A DNA stretch of 64,000 bases from Taxillus chinensis (Eukaryota; Streptophyta; Magnoliopsida; Santalales; Loranthaceae), in contig CM042086.1 in the NCBI GenBank assembly GCA_023512835.1, positions 2,986,299-3,050,298 on the forward strand, in the 5' to 3' direction. How positions within the stretch are numbered: the stretch's first letter is position 1; each line of letters starts with the position of its first letter. A program made the position numbers and the translations under genes. The notes under the pieces are model-generated. The model did no database searches. It was not told the DNA's origin and was given only the letters and a program-made list of their open reading frames with translations. Positions 23,931-34,867 of this stretch are shown here, one piece after another.

Positions 23931-25979
23931 CTAGATTTCTATTTTCACAATAGCTTTGGAAAATTCCGGCGGCGACGATACTGCCGGCAGTGTTTCATAC
24001 TGCAGCCAATCCTTCCCGCATATAAGGGCTTCCAGTGTCACAGGCCTCAATGAACTCTGGTAGCTATTAATCTTTTTGGTTACCGTATCATGAACAGAAT
24101 CATGAGCAACGGTGGTAATTGGTATTGACAGTATATCACGTGCCATCTTGGATAGTGTTGGGTAAATCACCTCGTTATCCTTCCACCAGCTCAGAACATT
24201 GAAATCCTCCTTTCCCCGAGGCAAAAGGGATTCATCCAGATACAAATCCAACTCAGATTTTGTCTGATGGCTACTTGAATTTTCTGATAAGAAAACATCA
24301 AAATCGGCAAACCCATCAACCAGATACTGATCCAGCTCCGACCGATGGACTCCTGCTTCAGGCAACCCTGCTTTGTGAGTCACATCACTTGCTTCTTCCC
24401 CAAAGTTTGGCGGTAGAGTAAAGGTTAGTTCAAGATACTCAAGGAAGAGGTCATGGAGACTCTCATTGACAACCTTGATCCACGCTTCTGCATCCACACC
24501 ATATATCTTTTTGAAGCTGAACCCTACAAGCTTCATTTTATACCTTGGATCCATGACCACTGCAAGTGCTAAGACCAAGCAAGTTTCCCTCCAATATCTA
24601 TCAAAACTTTCCTGTAAAGGTTTGGTCAAATCACTAATAAAGCAATCCTGACTCAAGGCTGCATGTGTCAACTCCGACTGAATTTTCCACGCTTCATAGA
24701 AGAACGTATTGGCAGTAGGGTATGTCAAGGTTGTGAAGAAGCTGGCTGCATCAACAAAAAGTTTCAAGTATTTACAGAGGATCTCTGCTTGCCTCCATTC
24801 AACCATTGATGGGGCTTCTGTGTAACCTAAATCCAAAGCATCCAAACAAGAAAACACCTCCCTCAATTCACAGGCAGCTGCAAGCATATGATATGTAGTG
24901 TCCCACTTTGTTAGGTCATCAATGACTAGGTCCTTTGTGCTGGGAATCTGAAGCCGTTGTTTCAGCTCAGTAAATTTTTCTTCACGAGATTCTGCAGTTT
25001 TCACATATTTCACACTCTCCCGGATTCTCCCAACCGTTACACTCATTGCTCCCAAAGCATCTAGTGCAAGGCGTCCCAAAACACGGGCAAAACAGTTTTC
25101 CATTACTAATTGACCATTAAGCAGATGTGGATTCTTGATAGCGAGTAGGTCTCTAAGATTTCCAACAACAGTTTCATTTGAAAATGAACTATCAACGGTC
25201 AAACTGAATACCTTGCTCTCCAAATTCCAATCTGTGAGGCAAGCCACCAAAGCAGTGTTGAAGGCAACGCCCTTATCAGGATACGGCAGCATTGCAACTG
25301 AAAGAACACGACGATGCAACTTCCAATCAGCATCAATGAAATGCCCTGTCACACGAATATATTCCAAGGTTTGATTAGAAGTCCACAGATCCAGGGTGAG
25401 GTTGACTCGTCCTGGGATCCCACAGAGAATATTGCGAAGAGCATGCTTCTCCCTCAAGTAAATACCCACACATTCCGCCTGCATGGTAACGAAGCTTGCT
25501 ATGTTGAACTGAGGTTGAAGAGTCCGAACAAAATCAATGAAACCAGGTTGTTCTACAATTTGAAGTGGATACTCATGTCTTATAATCATCCTGGCCACTG
25601 CATCATTGCAATGGTTCTGATCAAATGGTACGCTTGACAATCCGCGGGCTGCTTTGTAGCGCCTTTTATGTGAATCCATACCATTGCCGTAACCGCCCTT
25701 TCCAGAGGCTAGAGGATATGGGGTATGTTCATTGTGTTCCTGACTGCGGCGGCTCATAGGGCAGATCCCTAAAGTAATATGTCTTTTGAGGTGGCTAGTA
25801 CCTGCTAGCTTTGATCCTGTAATGTATGCAAAAGTTTTATCACACTTCTTGCAACATGCCCGAGTACATCCAGCACTGACAGTTTTCACAGTGAAGTGTT
25901 CCCAAACTATAGATTTCTTTCTCCTCCGCTTATTAGGCTGCGATTCCAGACTTGGTGGCTCAACATTAACCACCTTCAT
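23931..25979 (-). CDS. DAYSLEEPER-like BED zinc-finger domesticated hAT transposase
   Basis: A 682-aa intact single-exon frame. Residues about 20-75 are a BED zinc finger (VWEHF, CKKC, then HLKRH). The middle is the hAT RNase H-like region (LTLDLWTS, KWDTTYHMLAAA, VMDPRYKMKLVGF). Residues about 590-665 are the hAT dimerisation domain (SELDLYLDE, VLSWWKDNEVIYPTLSKMARDIL). DAYSLEEPER proteins are nuclear DNA-binding factors derived from a hAT transposase and essential for normal development in Arabidopsis. Length and domain order match that gene (At3g42170, about 700 aa, from memory). The frame extends to a TTG at 25997, but the first ATG is at 25979. An intact frame without TIRs or target duplication argues for domestication rather than an active transposon. 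A catalytic-residue alignment would be needed to show loss of activity. Confidence 0.9.
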   Translation of the reverse strand: MKVVNVEPPSLESQPNKRRRKKSIVWEHFTVKTVSAGCTRACCKKCDKTFAYITGSKLAGTSHLKRHITLGICPMSRRSQEHNEHTPYPLASGKGGYGNGMDSHKRRYKAARGLSSVPFDQNHCNDAVARMIIRHEYPLQIVEQPGFIDFVRTLQPQFNIASFVTMQAECVGIYLREKHALRNILCGIPGRVNLTLDLWTSNQTLEYIRVTGHFIDADWKLHRRVLSVAMLPYPDKGVAFNTALVACLTDWNLESKVFSLTVDSSFSNETVVGNLRDLLAIKNPHLLNGQLVMENCFARVLGRLALDALGAMSVTVGRIRESVKYVKTAESREEKFTELKQRLQIPSTKDLVIDDLTKWDTTYHMLAAACELREVFSCLDALDLGYTEAPSMVEWRQAEILCKYLKLFVDAASFFTTLTYPTANTFFYEAWKIQSELTHAALSQDCFISDLTKPLQESFDRYWRETCLVLALAVVMDPRYKMKLVGFSFKKIYGVDAEAWIKVVNESLHDLFLEYLELTFTLPPNFGEEASDVTHKAGLPEAGVHRSELDQYLVDGFADFDVFLSENSSSHQTKSELDLYLDESLLPRGKEDFNVLSWWKDNEVIYPTLSKMARDILSIPITTVAHDSVHDTVTKKINSYQSSLRPVTLEALICGKDWLQYETLPAVSSPPEFSKAIVKIEI

Positions 25980-27231
25980 AGAAAACACTGAAGTCAAGGT
26001 CTAGTGAACAAGAACACTAAAAGATGCACTACTCTTCCAATGAAAGCAGAAACACAAATAGATGACAATTATATATAGAAATAGTAACCACCCCAGATCC
26101 CTGGCCAGAGCACTGAGTAGATCAAGAGATACACATCTCTTAATGCTGAAAACATTTTTTGAAAAAAAAAAAACAACGACAATTTTATGTGTTTCCCACA
26201 TTACCATACCTCAGGCCTATCTCATGGCATGCCCCAGTCAGTTCAATCAAAGGAGGATGGACAAAACCAATTCCATAAATCCCATTCATTGAGTAAAATA
26301 AGTCATTTCATTCTTTAATTTTAGCGCCGACTAAGCATACACAGTAGTTACTACTTAGCGAGTGAAGCAAGATAACAAAACAAACCCATTCTATGAACTC
26401 CAATTAGTAAGCAAAACAAGCCCCTTAAATTTAAATTTTAGCACCAACTGAGCATAGAGAGTAGTTAATAAGAACTGATAGAATTGCCACGGTATATCAG
26501 GATATAAATCTCAGAATGTTTTATGAAATAAAATCATCTTTTAAAAAACTAACAATAGTCTTCAATCAATTACTTAACATTGGTGATTCAAAAAACCACA
26601 ACGTGAAATTGTATACATCCAAAACGTGTTTTACTACTTTTAGTTTGTGGAGTTCATATGAACTGTACCAGCAAAAAAACAAATAGGGATTCTAACACAG
26701 AAGTTTAAGAGGATATCTGGATAGACTTATAAGTATGTTTGACTAAGCTATTTTTTTTTAAAGTGTATGGTTAGGTTTATAAATTTGTATACAAAATTTT
26801 ATAAATACATTTTTATTTATAAGCATAGATACTCTCCCCGTGCTTTCCCTTATAAACAGATTTTAGTTTATTTTGATAAGTTAGCTTGACCAAAACAAAA
26901 GTCTATTCCCTTATTACTATTATAAAACTATTCATCTATACTCTTTTTGTCATTTTTACTACATATAAATTATAAAAAAAAAATATTCAAACATTTTCTT
27001 CTGTGTTAGACTATTTATGAGTTGTATTATCTAAACATATACATCCTTATAATAAAAAGGTCACAAGTTCATTATTTAAAAAATTTCACATCCTTATAAA
27101 CATAAGCACATTTTATAAACTTGGCAAAACGGGATCTAAATATTAAAAATCACTCATTGATGTTGGATTAAGAATGTGATAGAACTTACGAAATATGATA
27201 GGAACAACTTCTAATATTGTTGTCCATTCAG

Positions 27232-27271
<40 letters not shown>

Positions 27272-28740
27272 GAATCAATGGGGTTTATTGTGTTATATGT
27301 TTTTAGCCATTCTATTTTATCTATCATCAACTGCGAAGGGAAAATGTAACATTAAATCAGAAAGAAGTAGAATAGAAAATTGGTTTCCAAGTTCCACTCC
27401 CTTTACCTTCATGAGCTCACACTGTTTTTTATCCAAATAACTACTAAAAACTTGTTTTCCCTCTTTTTTTTTTATTTTTTTATGTCATTGTTGATTAGAT
27501 GAGTTTTGAATTACTCAAACTAAAGCAAATGCTACTATACTATAGCTAGTAACTATTCATGTGTATGAGTCCAACATTTTTACTCGCTAATGAAGACCAT
27601 GTAGGACTCATAAAAAACAACACTTTGTGAAACAACAGCAACTACAACAAAGCACCAAATTTAAAATTCCTTGTGGTATCATTAAGTATAACTAGATTAT
27701 CTAGATTCGAGTTTTGCAGTACCTTCCGCCAATTCTAATTGAAACATCAAAGTTAATACTGATAGTTTAGGATATCTCCCGACTTACTTGACTACTCAGT
27801 GAATTATCCATCATTGCTCCAAAAATAGGATGTTTGCGGCTGGATCTACAAAATATAGCTCACCTCTGTTGCGGTATTACTATTTACTGCAATTCAAAGG
27901 AAACAATCACAACATATTAGAACAATGAGATCGTTGAAGTAACAACAAGAAACAAAAAAGAAGACATTCTAATTCTTGAAAGCTGCTCTTTGTCAACTGT
28001 CCTGAAAGATAAATACAATAGAATTTTAAAAATACCATAACTTCAAGAAGCTACAGGCCCTGTTTTGGGATATCTTATTTTGTATAATCACCCATTTAAA
28101 ACCACCTAAAATGTTGGCAAGCGAGTAGATAATGAATATTTTTAGAAATTTAAAACAAAAAACACAACATAACAAAATTATAACCTTTTTTATTTTTAGT
28201 TTTTGGCGGTCTGGATGAACCAACAGACAAAGCCAATTGCAACCTCTCTTTGATAATTACAACCTTTATCCTCAGTTTCGTTAAACCCATCTTTTTCCTG
28301 TCCTTTTCTGTCATTCTAAAGTCTACAGGGTGATTTTAGTTTTTATTTTTCTCGCCAGACACTAGAATTGATACGATCACTTAAATAAGTTAATAAGATT
28401 ACAATCTAATTAGAATCCACATTGAGCTACCAGAAACACATAATCTAGTGTAAACAGTATACAGGAGTGAAATAAAACAGTTTCCCAACGCAACAAGCAC
28501 ATAAAACAAAAGGCCCAGACACAATTGAAGCCCAAAATCGAAACCCATTCCCTATAGTACGATTTTCGAAGTCCTGGGACAAATAGAGGCACAGAACAAC
28601 AGTTACACTAAAAACCCTAGGATTAGATCTGCGTTTCAATTTAGGGGTTAGAGAGTGACGCACAGACTGAGAGATGACCTGGGAACGATGTGGACTGCGA
28701 AATAGATTGCCTCGGAGTCGTTACAGGCGCTGAATAGGCC
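25980..28740 (-). promoter_or_regulatory. probable 5'UTR intron and leader of the DAYSLEEPER-like gene
   Basis: Read on the minus strand, an acceptor-like TTGACTTCAG lies just upstream of the ATG. The region to about 28430 is AT-rich with no gene. It includes an (AT)n run at 27236-27270 and a possible degraded fold-back MITE at about 26712-27137. From 28740 down to about 28600 the sequence becomes GC-richer and looks like a first noncoding exon. Donor and transcription start are not determined. Confidence 0.4.
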
Positions 28741-29505
28741 TTGTCGGCGAAGGAGAGACGCAGACAGACCCGAGAGAGAGGGGATTGTTTGGTCGCGACT
28801 TCGGGATGGAGGGAAACGGCAACAACGAGTGGAAGATCCGTCCGAGGAGGGAAAATAACAAGGATTGAGAGGGTTTGGAACGACTTTGAACGGCGCCGTT
28901 TTGTTGCATTAAGTTGTTTCTTTGCTTTGTATTAATCTTATCATACTTGTTTCCCCTCTAGTAATCTCGCTCTCTTTATATATACAATTTTAAAAGTATA
29001 CAAATTAAATATAAAATTATGGGCATAAAATCAAATGAATATATAATCCAATAATAATTACAAACTATTAATAATACAAATATTTGAAATTTAAAACAGT
29101 AATTTCTATTGCTTATTATCTTTAGTTGAAAGACCAAAATTATATATTTGTGTTCTAATTACTATAAGTATTAAATAAAAATTAATAAATTAAGTGATAT
29201 ATGAGCCATAATAACTAATATATAATTTTAAACAATAAGAAATTTCAATCTGAGTAAATAAATTTCATCCGGTCATAAATTTAAACTATAAGTTGGTCAC
29301 TTTCTTTCACAAACCATAAGTTCCAATATCATGATTTAGACTGCAATATTGGAAGTCTTAAATTCGCAAGTTCTCACACTAACATTTAAATCACAACTTT
29401 CTTCCAGAGCTTAATTAAACCAACTTCATGTTTCCTTTGATTGGAAGTTAGTCGTGTATTTAAATTGTATGTTGGTTGCTTGTTTTCATTAACCGCAAGT
29501 TCTTA
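28741..29505. other. promoter-side flank of the DAYSLEEPER-like gene, then AT-rich DNA
   Basis: 28741-28900 is purine-rich (GAGAGA, GGAGGG) and may be promoter or leader for the minus-strand gene. From 28930 the sequence is AT-rich with no coding frame. Confidence 0.35.
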
Positions 29506-30240
29506 GAGACCATCTCCAACCCAATATTTCATTCTAGCGTAGCTTTAACACTAAAATAGAATAATTTTTTCACTTATTCTCCAACCCGTTTCACTAAATC
29601 CTACTCTATACAGAATATTCCATCTAATATTCCTATTACCTACGTAACATTCCGCCATCTTCATCCAGTCTTCTCCCCAAGCTTGAATGAATCTTCTCCC
29701 CTACCACCCAGTCCTTCATCTCTCTCCTCTTATCTCAACTGGGTCTTGATTTTGCCAAGGAAATCCTTATCTCCGAGGCTAAGAATCCGATTCGGTGTTG
29801 GAGGGCTTCACGCCTTCTTTTTAATGCCCGACAAAGCGAAGTCGACGGGCGACTCCTTTTTCTTCTCCTACAAGTGGACAGATTTGTCCGGAGGCTTCTT
29901 CTTCCCCTTCGGCGGTGGGCGGGGGGTGTTCGCGCAACATCAATGAAGACGGGGGGTGTTCGAGGAAGGGGGGATGCGTTTGGCGCCAGGGAAGATAGGG
30001 AGGGGGGAAGTCAGCGCAGATAGAGGAAGAGGGGAGGAGCGTGCGTTCGGCTAGGAGCCCTTGCGTGCAATAGCTGCTGCGAGGCGTTGAGAGAGATAGC
30101 GCAGCAACAGTACTACGCCATATATGGCGCAGTACTGTAGCGGGCGCTAAGATGACGCCGAGAAATAGCGCATCGTTGGAGCCGATTTTTGGTGATATTA
30201 TGTTATATATAGCGTAATAGCGCTTGCGTTGGAGATGGTC
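29506..30240. mobile_element. 735-bp TIR element flanked by TTA, GC-rich core
   Basis: Left end GAGACCATCTCCAACCCAA and right end (reverse complement) GACCATCTCCAACGCAA, with TTA at 29503-29505 and 30241-30243. The edges are AT-rich and contain AGCGTA/TAGCGC motifs, while 29640-30180 is GC-rich. The core includes a canonical E2F-type octamer TTTGGCGC at 29979-29986. No credible protein. PIF/Harbinger-like by target duplication; the two-base offset between ends leaves the exact left boundary open. Confidence 0.6.
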
Positions 30241-31286
30241 TTACATCATGGTTTTAAACTACATGATTGAAAGCCCTAAATCTATAAAATTCAGCTTTAA
30301 TATTTAAATTGCAAGCTCTCCCAAAAGCTTAAACCTCGAGTTTAATTAATATATAACTTCATACTTCCTTCGACTAAAAGTTCATCATGTGTTTAAATTG
30401 CAAGTCAATTGCTTAGTTATTTATACCGCAAATTCCTACATCATTATTTAAACTATAATATTAAAAGCCCTTAATATTAGTTTTAACTTTGTGTGAAGAT
30501 GTTATAATTATTGTTAACACTTGGTAAAGTTGTTTGGGTAAACATCTATTGAAGAAAAAAAACTTTTAAAGGTTGAAATGAGAAATACTAAACTCGAAAA
30601 GCCTTTTATCAAGCACACTTCAATCATAAAATCTTTGTAATTATATTTGAGTGTGTACGAGTTAGCATCATAGTGGAATGTGTATTTTGAAAAAACAAAT
30701 ATTAGAATGATGACGTACACATCGAATGGAGATTTTTGAATATGAGTGGACTAGAGTTGGAATTAGGGTCCTCAAAAGGCTATTTTGTGGTATTATTAGG
30801 TGGTTTTGGAGCCAAGGGGAAGAGGAAAGATTGCAATATGAACCAAAATTACCCTTGTTTGAGGTATGAAATTTGTATCCCTCTTTTAATCTCATATGTT
30901 TGATGTGTTTAGAATAATAAAAACTTGTTTTTAGATTGGGATTTCATATTGGATTTGTGTGTGTGTGTGTGGATTCATCCATGTGTAATCGTATATATGA
31001 ATGTTGGTCTAAGATGACGTTGTTTGTGTGTATGTTCGTTGCATCATGTTTTGAATGTGTTTAAATTAGTGTAAATGTGTGTTTTGGTGCATACATGGAG
31101 ATAAAAGTTGGTTTTTGATGGTTAAAAGTCGTAGGGTTGCGTTATAAGTCAAAAGATGGATTATATGATGAAGAATAACCGAAATTGGTGGCCAACCATC
31201 ATCAACTCCTATCACTTTGTGAGCGACGAGATGGGTTAGTGTTGTGTTAGACACTTAGTCACGATCGATTTTTTTTTTCGCTACTG
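30241..31286. other. intergenic DNA, nothing recognised
   Basis: AT-rich at first, then a GT-rich stretch (30955-31090) with a short (GT)n run at 30957-30970. No supported gene or element. Confidence 0.4.
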
Positions 31287-31510
31287 GTTTACAGGGAAGG
31301 ACATATTTGATGTAGTATATTTTTTATGTCATTTTTATTCCATTTGTAAAATAAATTATTATTTTTATTTTAGTGCAAGTAAAAAAGGTAAATATAAAAT
31401 TAAACGTCACACCAACAATAATTATTTAAAATTATAAAAAAAACTCAAACGTCACACCAATAATAATTATTTAAAATTATAAAAAAAAACTCAAACGTGA
31501 ATATAGCATA
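31287..31510. repeat. dispersed repeat, copy 1, with an internal tandem duplication
   Basis: Shares long near-identical stretches with 37325-37579: GACATATTTGATGTA, a TTTTTATGTCATTTTTATTC block, and TTTTAGTGCAAGTAAAAAA. At 31403-31497 a roughly 47-bp unit (AACGTCACACCAA, then TAATTATTTAAAATTATAAA) occurs twice in tandem; it is single in the other copy. Copy 1 lacks about 65 bp present in copy 2. Family unknown; noncoding. Confidence 0.65.
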
Positions 31511-32025
31511 CTAACTATTTACCTTATATAATTAAAATAAACTTTTTCCAATTGAACTAAAATGAGTTGTGAAATTTAAGTTATGTATATTATATTATTA
31601 ATAGAAAATTTAATACAAAATTGATATAGGACTTACATATGAGTGTATAATTAAAATTAATAAATTAATCTTTCAATTAATATTTATAATTATAATTTCT
31701 ACTTAAATTTTAAATTATAATAATTTTTGAAATTTCTAATTTAAATTTTCAATTAACATTTATAATTAGAATTTAAATTAATATTTAGAATTATAAATTA
31801 TACATTTAATTTAATTATACTTTAAAATTTTAATTAAATTTTAATTTTCTTAAAGTTTATAAATAATTAAATATTAAAATTTTGGAATTTTAATTATAAG
31901 TATTAATTGAAATTTTGATTTAGGAAAACTAATTATAAATTTATAATTAGTTCATAAATTTTAATTATAAAATTAATCGTGTATCTCTATATAAGTTTTA
32001 TACTAAATTTTACATTAATGAAACA

Positions 32026-32080
<55 letters not shown>

Positions 32081-32949
32081 GAGGCCGCAATTCGCGAGCG
32101 CGCGCAGTAGCGTCTGACTGAACAGCCCCGAGACCTCCTACTTCAGTCTGTCGGGGTCGACAGCCGACAGCTTTACTATGCGGTCGGAGACCATCTTCGA
32201 GCCGAAGGACGGAGGATCTAGACAGACGGTAGAGAAGAGGTAGGGCGGTGGAGCGCTCTCTCTCTCTTTTGCTGCTACGAGTCTACGACCGACCGTATAT
32301 GTTTTATGTTTTTTTTTTTAAATAAAAAAGCCAGTTGACGTGGAGCCGGCACGTCAGCCCATTCATTAGAGAGAAACCCCCCCTTCGAGAGAGCGAAGAG
32401 ATGCCTCTCATCTTCCCCGATCCTGGAAAACCCTCCTCATCTCCCTCTGCAGCTACCGATCTCAGCCGCCGTCGTTTCCATTAACCCCTCCGGCTGCCAC
32501 CGCTGCTGCGATGAGATGTAAGGCCTCGCCTTCTTGAAGCTGTGCGATGAGATGTAATCTGGGTCTGTGCTTCTTACCCTTTATCTTTGTAAAGAGAGTT
32601 GATGGTTAATACGAGTGTTTGCAATTTTAATTTTTTTCATAGGTGATTTGATAATCCCGTGTATGAAGATTTGACAGTGTATATCTGATTTCTGTGTTTT
32701 GGGGGGATTTATGCAATTTTAATATGATGGTTTTTTTTTATTATTTGTGTTTGAAGATTATTTATAAGATATAGTATAATTTTGATAATCATAGTTATGT
32801 CTTTTCTTTTATTTAAAACTACTGGTGATTTGCTGGGTCATTTTACTATATAATATAACTACATTTTTGCGTATGTGAATTTTAATCGTCGTTTATGAGA
32901 AATTTTGGATTATTTTGTCGGTGAAGAAGTAAAAAGTGTGAATAACTTA
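31511..32949. other. AT-rich region, (GA)n microsatellite and possible upstream exon of PSF3
   Basis: 31511-32020 is almost pure AT. A TA run passes into (GA)n at 32041-32078. 32080-32330 and 32390-32560 are GC-rich with CT tracts and contain the short repeat GCGATGAGATGTAA twice (about 32506-32557). They could be the promoter and a noncoding first exon of PSF3, whose leader intron would then contain the element at 32950-34217. This is inference from position and composition only. Confidence 0.3.
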
Positions 32950-34217
32950 GAGCAACTCCAACAATGATCTTTAAATTATCTTCACATCTGAAGATTTTTT
33001 CAAATGTAAATAGGTCTTTTTTAGCTTGCACATGATCTTTAAATTAACTTTATTTTTATTAAAATAATAATATAAGGTCGAGGTCCCACTTCGCCACCAT
33101 TGTCGATGGCTGCTGTTTTGGGTTCATCTTCTTGGCCGGCCTCCCTCCCTGCTTCCCCCACCACTTCCGCAAAAACTCCAGCCCATTGAACCTGAAAACA
33201 AAGCCTTTTTCAGACACTCATTTGTACCAATTACTCGAACCCATACTCAAGCAGGTTGCAAAATCTTGGCTTCCACCAGTACTTGGTGTATAGATTGTTG
33301 GGTCAGCCATCACGATCCCTAAATCCACAGCAGAAGAGGCGAAAATAATCCATCTTCTCTGTCATGAAATTGATTTGTGGAGCACACGACTACTTCCATC
33401 TCTCCATCTTCCGGTGTTGCTTGTCTCTGTTAGTTTTGGCGTCACTCATTGTTTTGTGCTTCCTTTTCCATCTGCTGTCTACAATCCCATGAACACACGT
33501 TTGTCCTCTATGTTGGCTCCATCTGTGTGGGCTTCTACTCGTTGATTGAACTCACGCCAGCTCACCCTCAACTTCTGCATCTCATCTCATTACCTTGTCT
33601 GGGAGTGATGAGTTGACTTGAGGCAATTGAATTCCAGATCTATGAAGGGGCAGCTAGAATCGTAGAGAGGGCGATGGAAATCGCTTAGACCCATCTCGAA
33701 TTCTGATCCGCGAAGAGCGAGGCACAGGAGTGACCTCCCCTTTTCCGGCCACCGCTGCGCCTCCCCTGTTCGGTTCTTGGCCCGAGGTGGTGGCCTCCCC
33801 CAGCCGGTAGAAAAGAGTGGAGAGATGTCTTCAAAGTTGGTGGCGTCGTCATCAAGGCCAAGGCCGGAGTCTGCTGGCAGAGGGAGATCGATGGTGAAGT
33901 AATCAAAATCAAAGAGTGGGAGGGAGTTAGCAGGGAGAAGAGAGGAGAGATTTCGATTGGACTGCTTCATTGAAGGAGATGCAGCGTCTAAACAAAAGAC
34001 CGGACGGAGAGGGCTGCGAGGAGAGAGGAAGGAGGAGAGAAGAGAGAGAAATAAAAATAATATAAAATGAAGTAAAGAATGAATAGTGACTCTTCATTTT
34101 TGAAGAGTCACTGTAGCAATTTGTATATGTAGAAAGCCTGATGAAAAAGCTGTTGGAGCTTAGTTTTGGCATTTGGCTATCTATTTGTAAATAATAGAGA
34201 GCCTCTTAGAGTTGCTC
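32950..34217. mobile_element. 1.27-kb TIR element flanked by TTA, possible captured sequence
   Basis: Left end GAGCAACTCCAAC and right end (reverse complement) GAGCAACTCTAAG, with TTA at 32947-32949 and 34218-34220. Edges are AT-rich (TCTTTAAATTA; TGAAGAGTCACTGTAGC). The middle (33080-33960) is gene-like in composition, with a 126-codon minus-strand frame at 33590-33970 that resembles no family I know. This could be captured host DNA, as in Pack-type elements, or simply element sequence. TTA duplication suggests PIF/Harbinger. Confidence 0.6.
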
Positions 34218-34220
34218 TTA

Positions 34221-34867
34221 GTTGCAGAAATATTTTGATTTTGATTATTATTATTAGTATGTTGAAATTGTGTGTCAGTGTAAAACTAAAGCAAGAAATT
34301 TTTAGGGCCAATTTATAAAAATAAAAATATATTTATGAATTAAATCTTGATTATATTACAAACGCTAAAATGCTCAACGGTGTTTAGAATTTTAGTTATC
34401 CAATTAACTAGTTTTTATGATCTTTGGGTTTATCTATTTGATTTGGGTTCGATCTTATTAGACCTTATTTTTGTGCTTTTATATGTTATATTTTTGCAGA
34501 ACAGTATGGATGCTTTAGCGAATATTAATAATATGGACTGAGTGGTGAGGCATTTTAGCACCATAAAATGAGTTTAGAAAGCAATTTTACTCTAATGCCT
34601 TGATTATCTTCATTGATGTTAAGAGGGACAGATGAACCGAGTAATAATTCTAATAATATTAATAATAATAACCTATGTGGATTATAAGACTCTTCATAAA
34701 TCATCTATCCTCATGTTTTGTGACTAACTTCTTCATGTTTCTCTACAGTTTTTGGGGGACCCCACATAAAGGAGTTTAGTCTACTTTTATTCTGATGCTG
34801 GAATAAGCTGTGTTGATGTTAAAAGAGGCTGTTGGAACAAGTTGCAGTAAGCTGAGTTATTTCAGTA
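34221..34867 (+). promoter_or_regulatory. upstream region or 5'UTR intron of PSF3
   Basis: AT-rich to 34730, then TTCTCTACAG (ending 34749) and TTATTTCAG (ending 34865), both usable acceptors, just before the PSF3 ATG. The 118 nt between them could be leader exon. No other gene. Confidence 0.35.

Noticed and set aside
26712..27137. Large fold-back MITE in the DAYSLEEPER-like leader intron
   Set aside because: The ends (GATATCTGGATAGACTTATAAG and the reverse of TTGGCAAAACGGGATC) match too poorly to define TIRs, and no duplication was seen.
33590..33970. 126-codon minus-strand frame
   Set aside because: It lies in the GC-rich core of a TIR element, overlaps another frame on the same strand and shows no family features.
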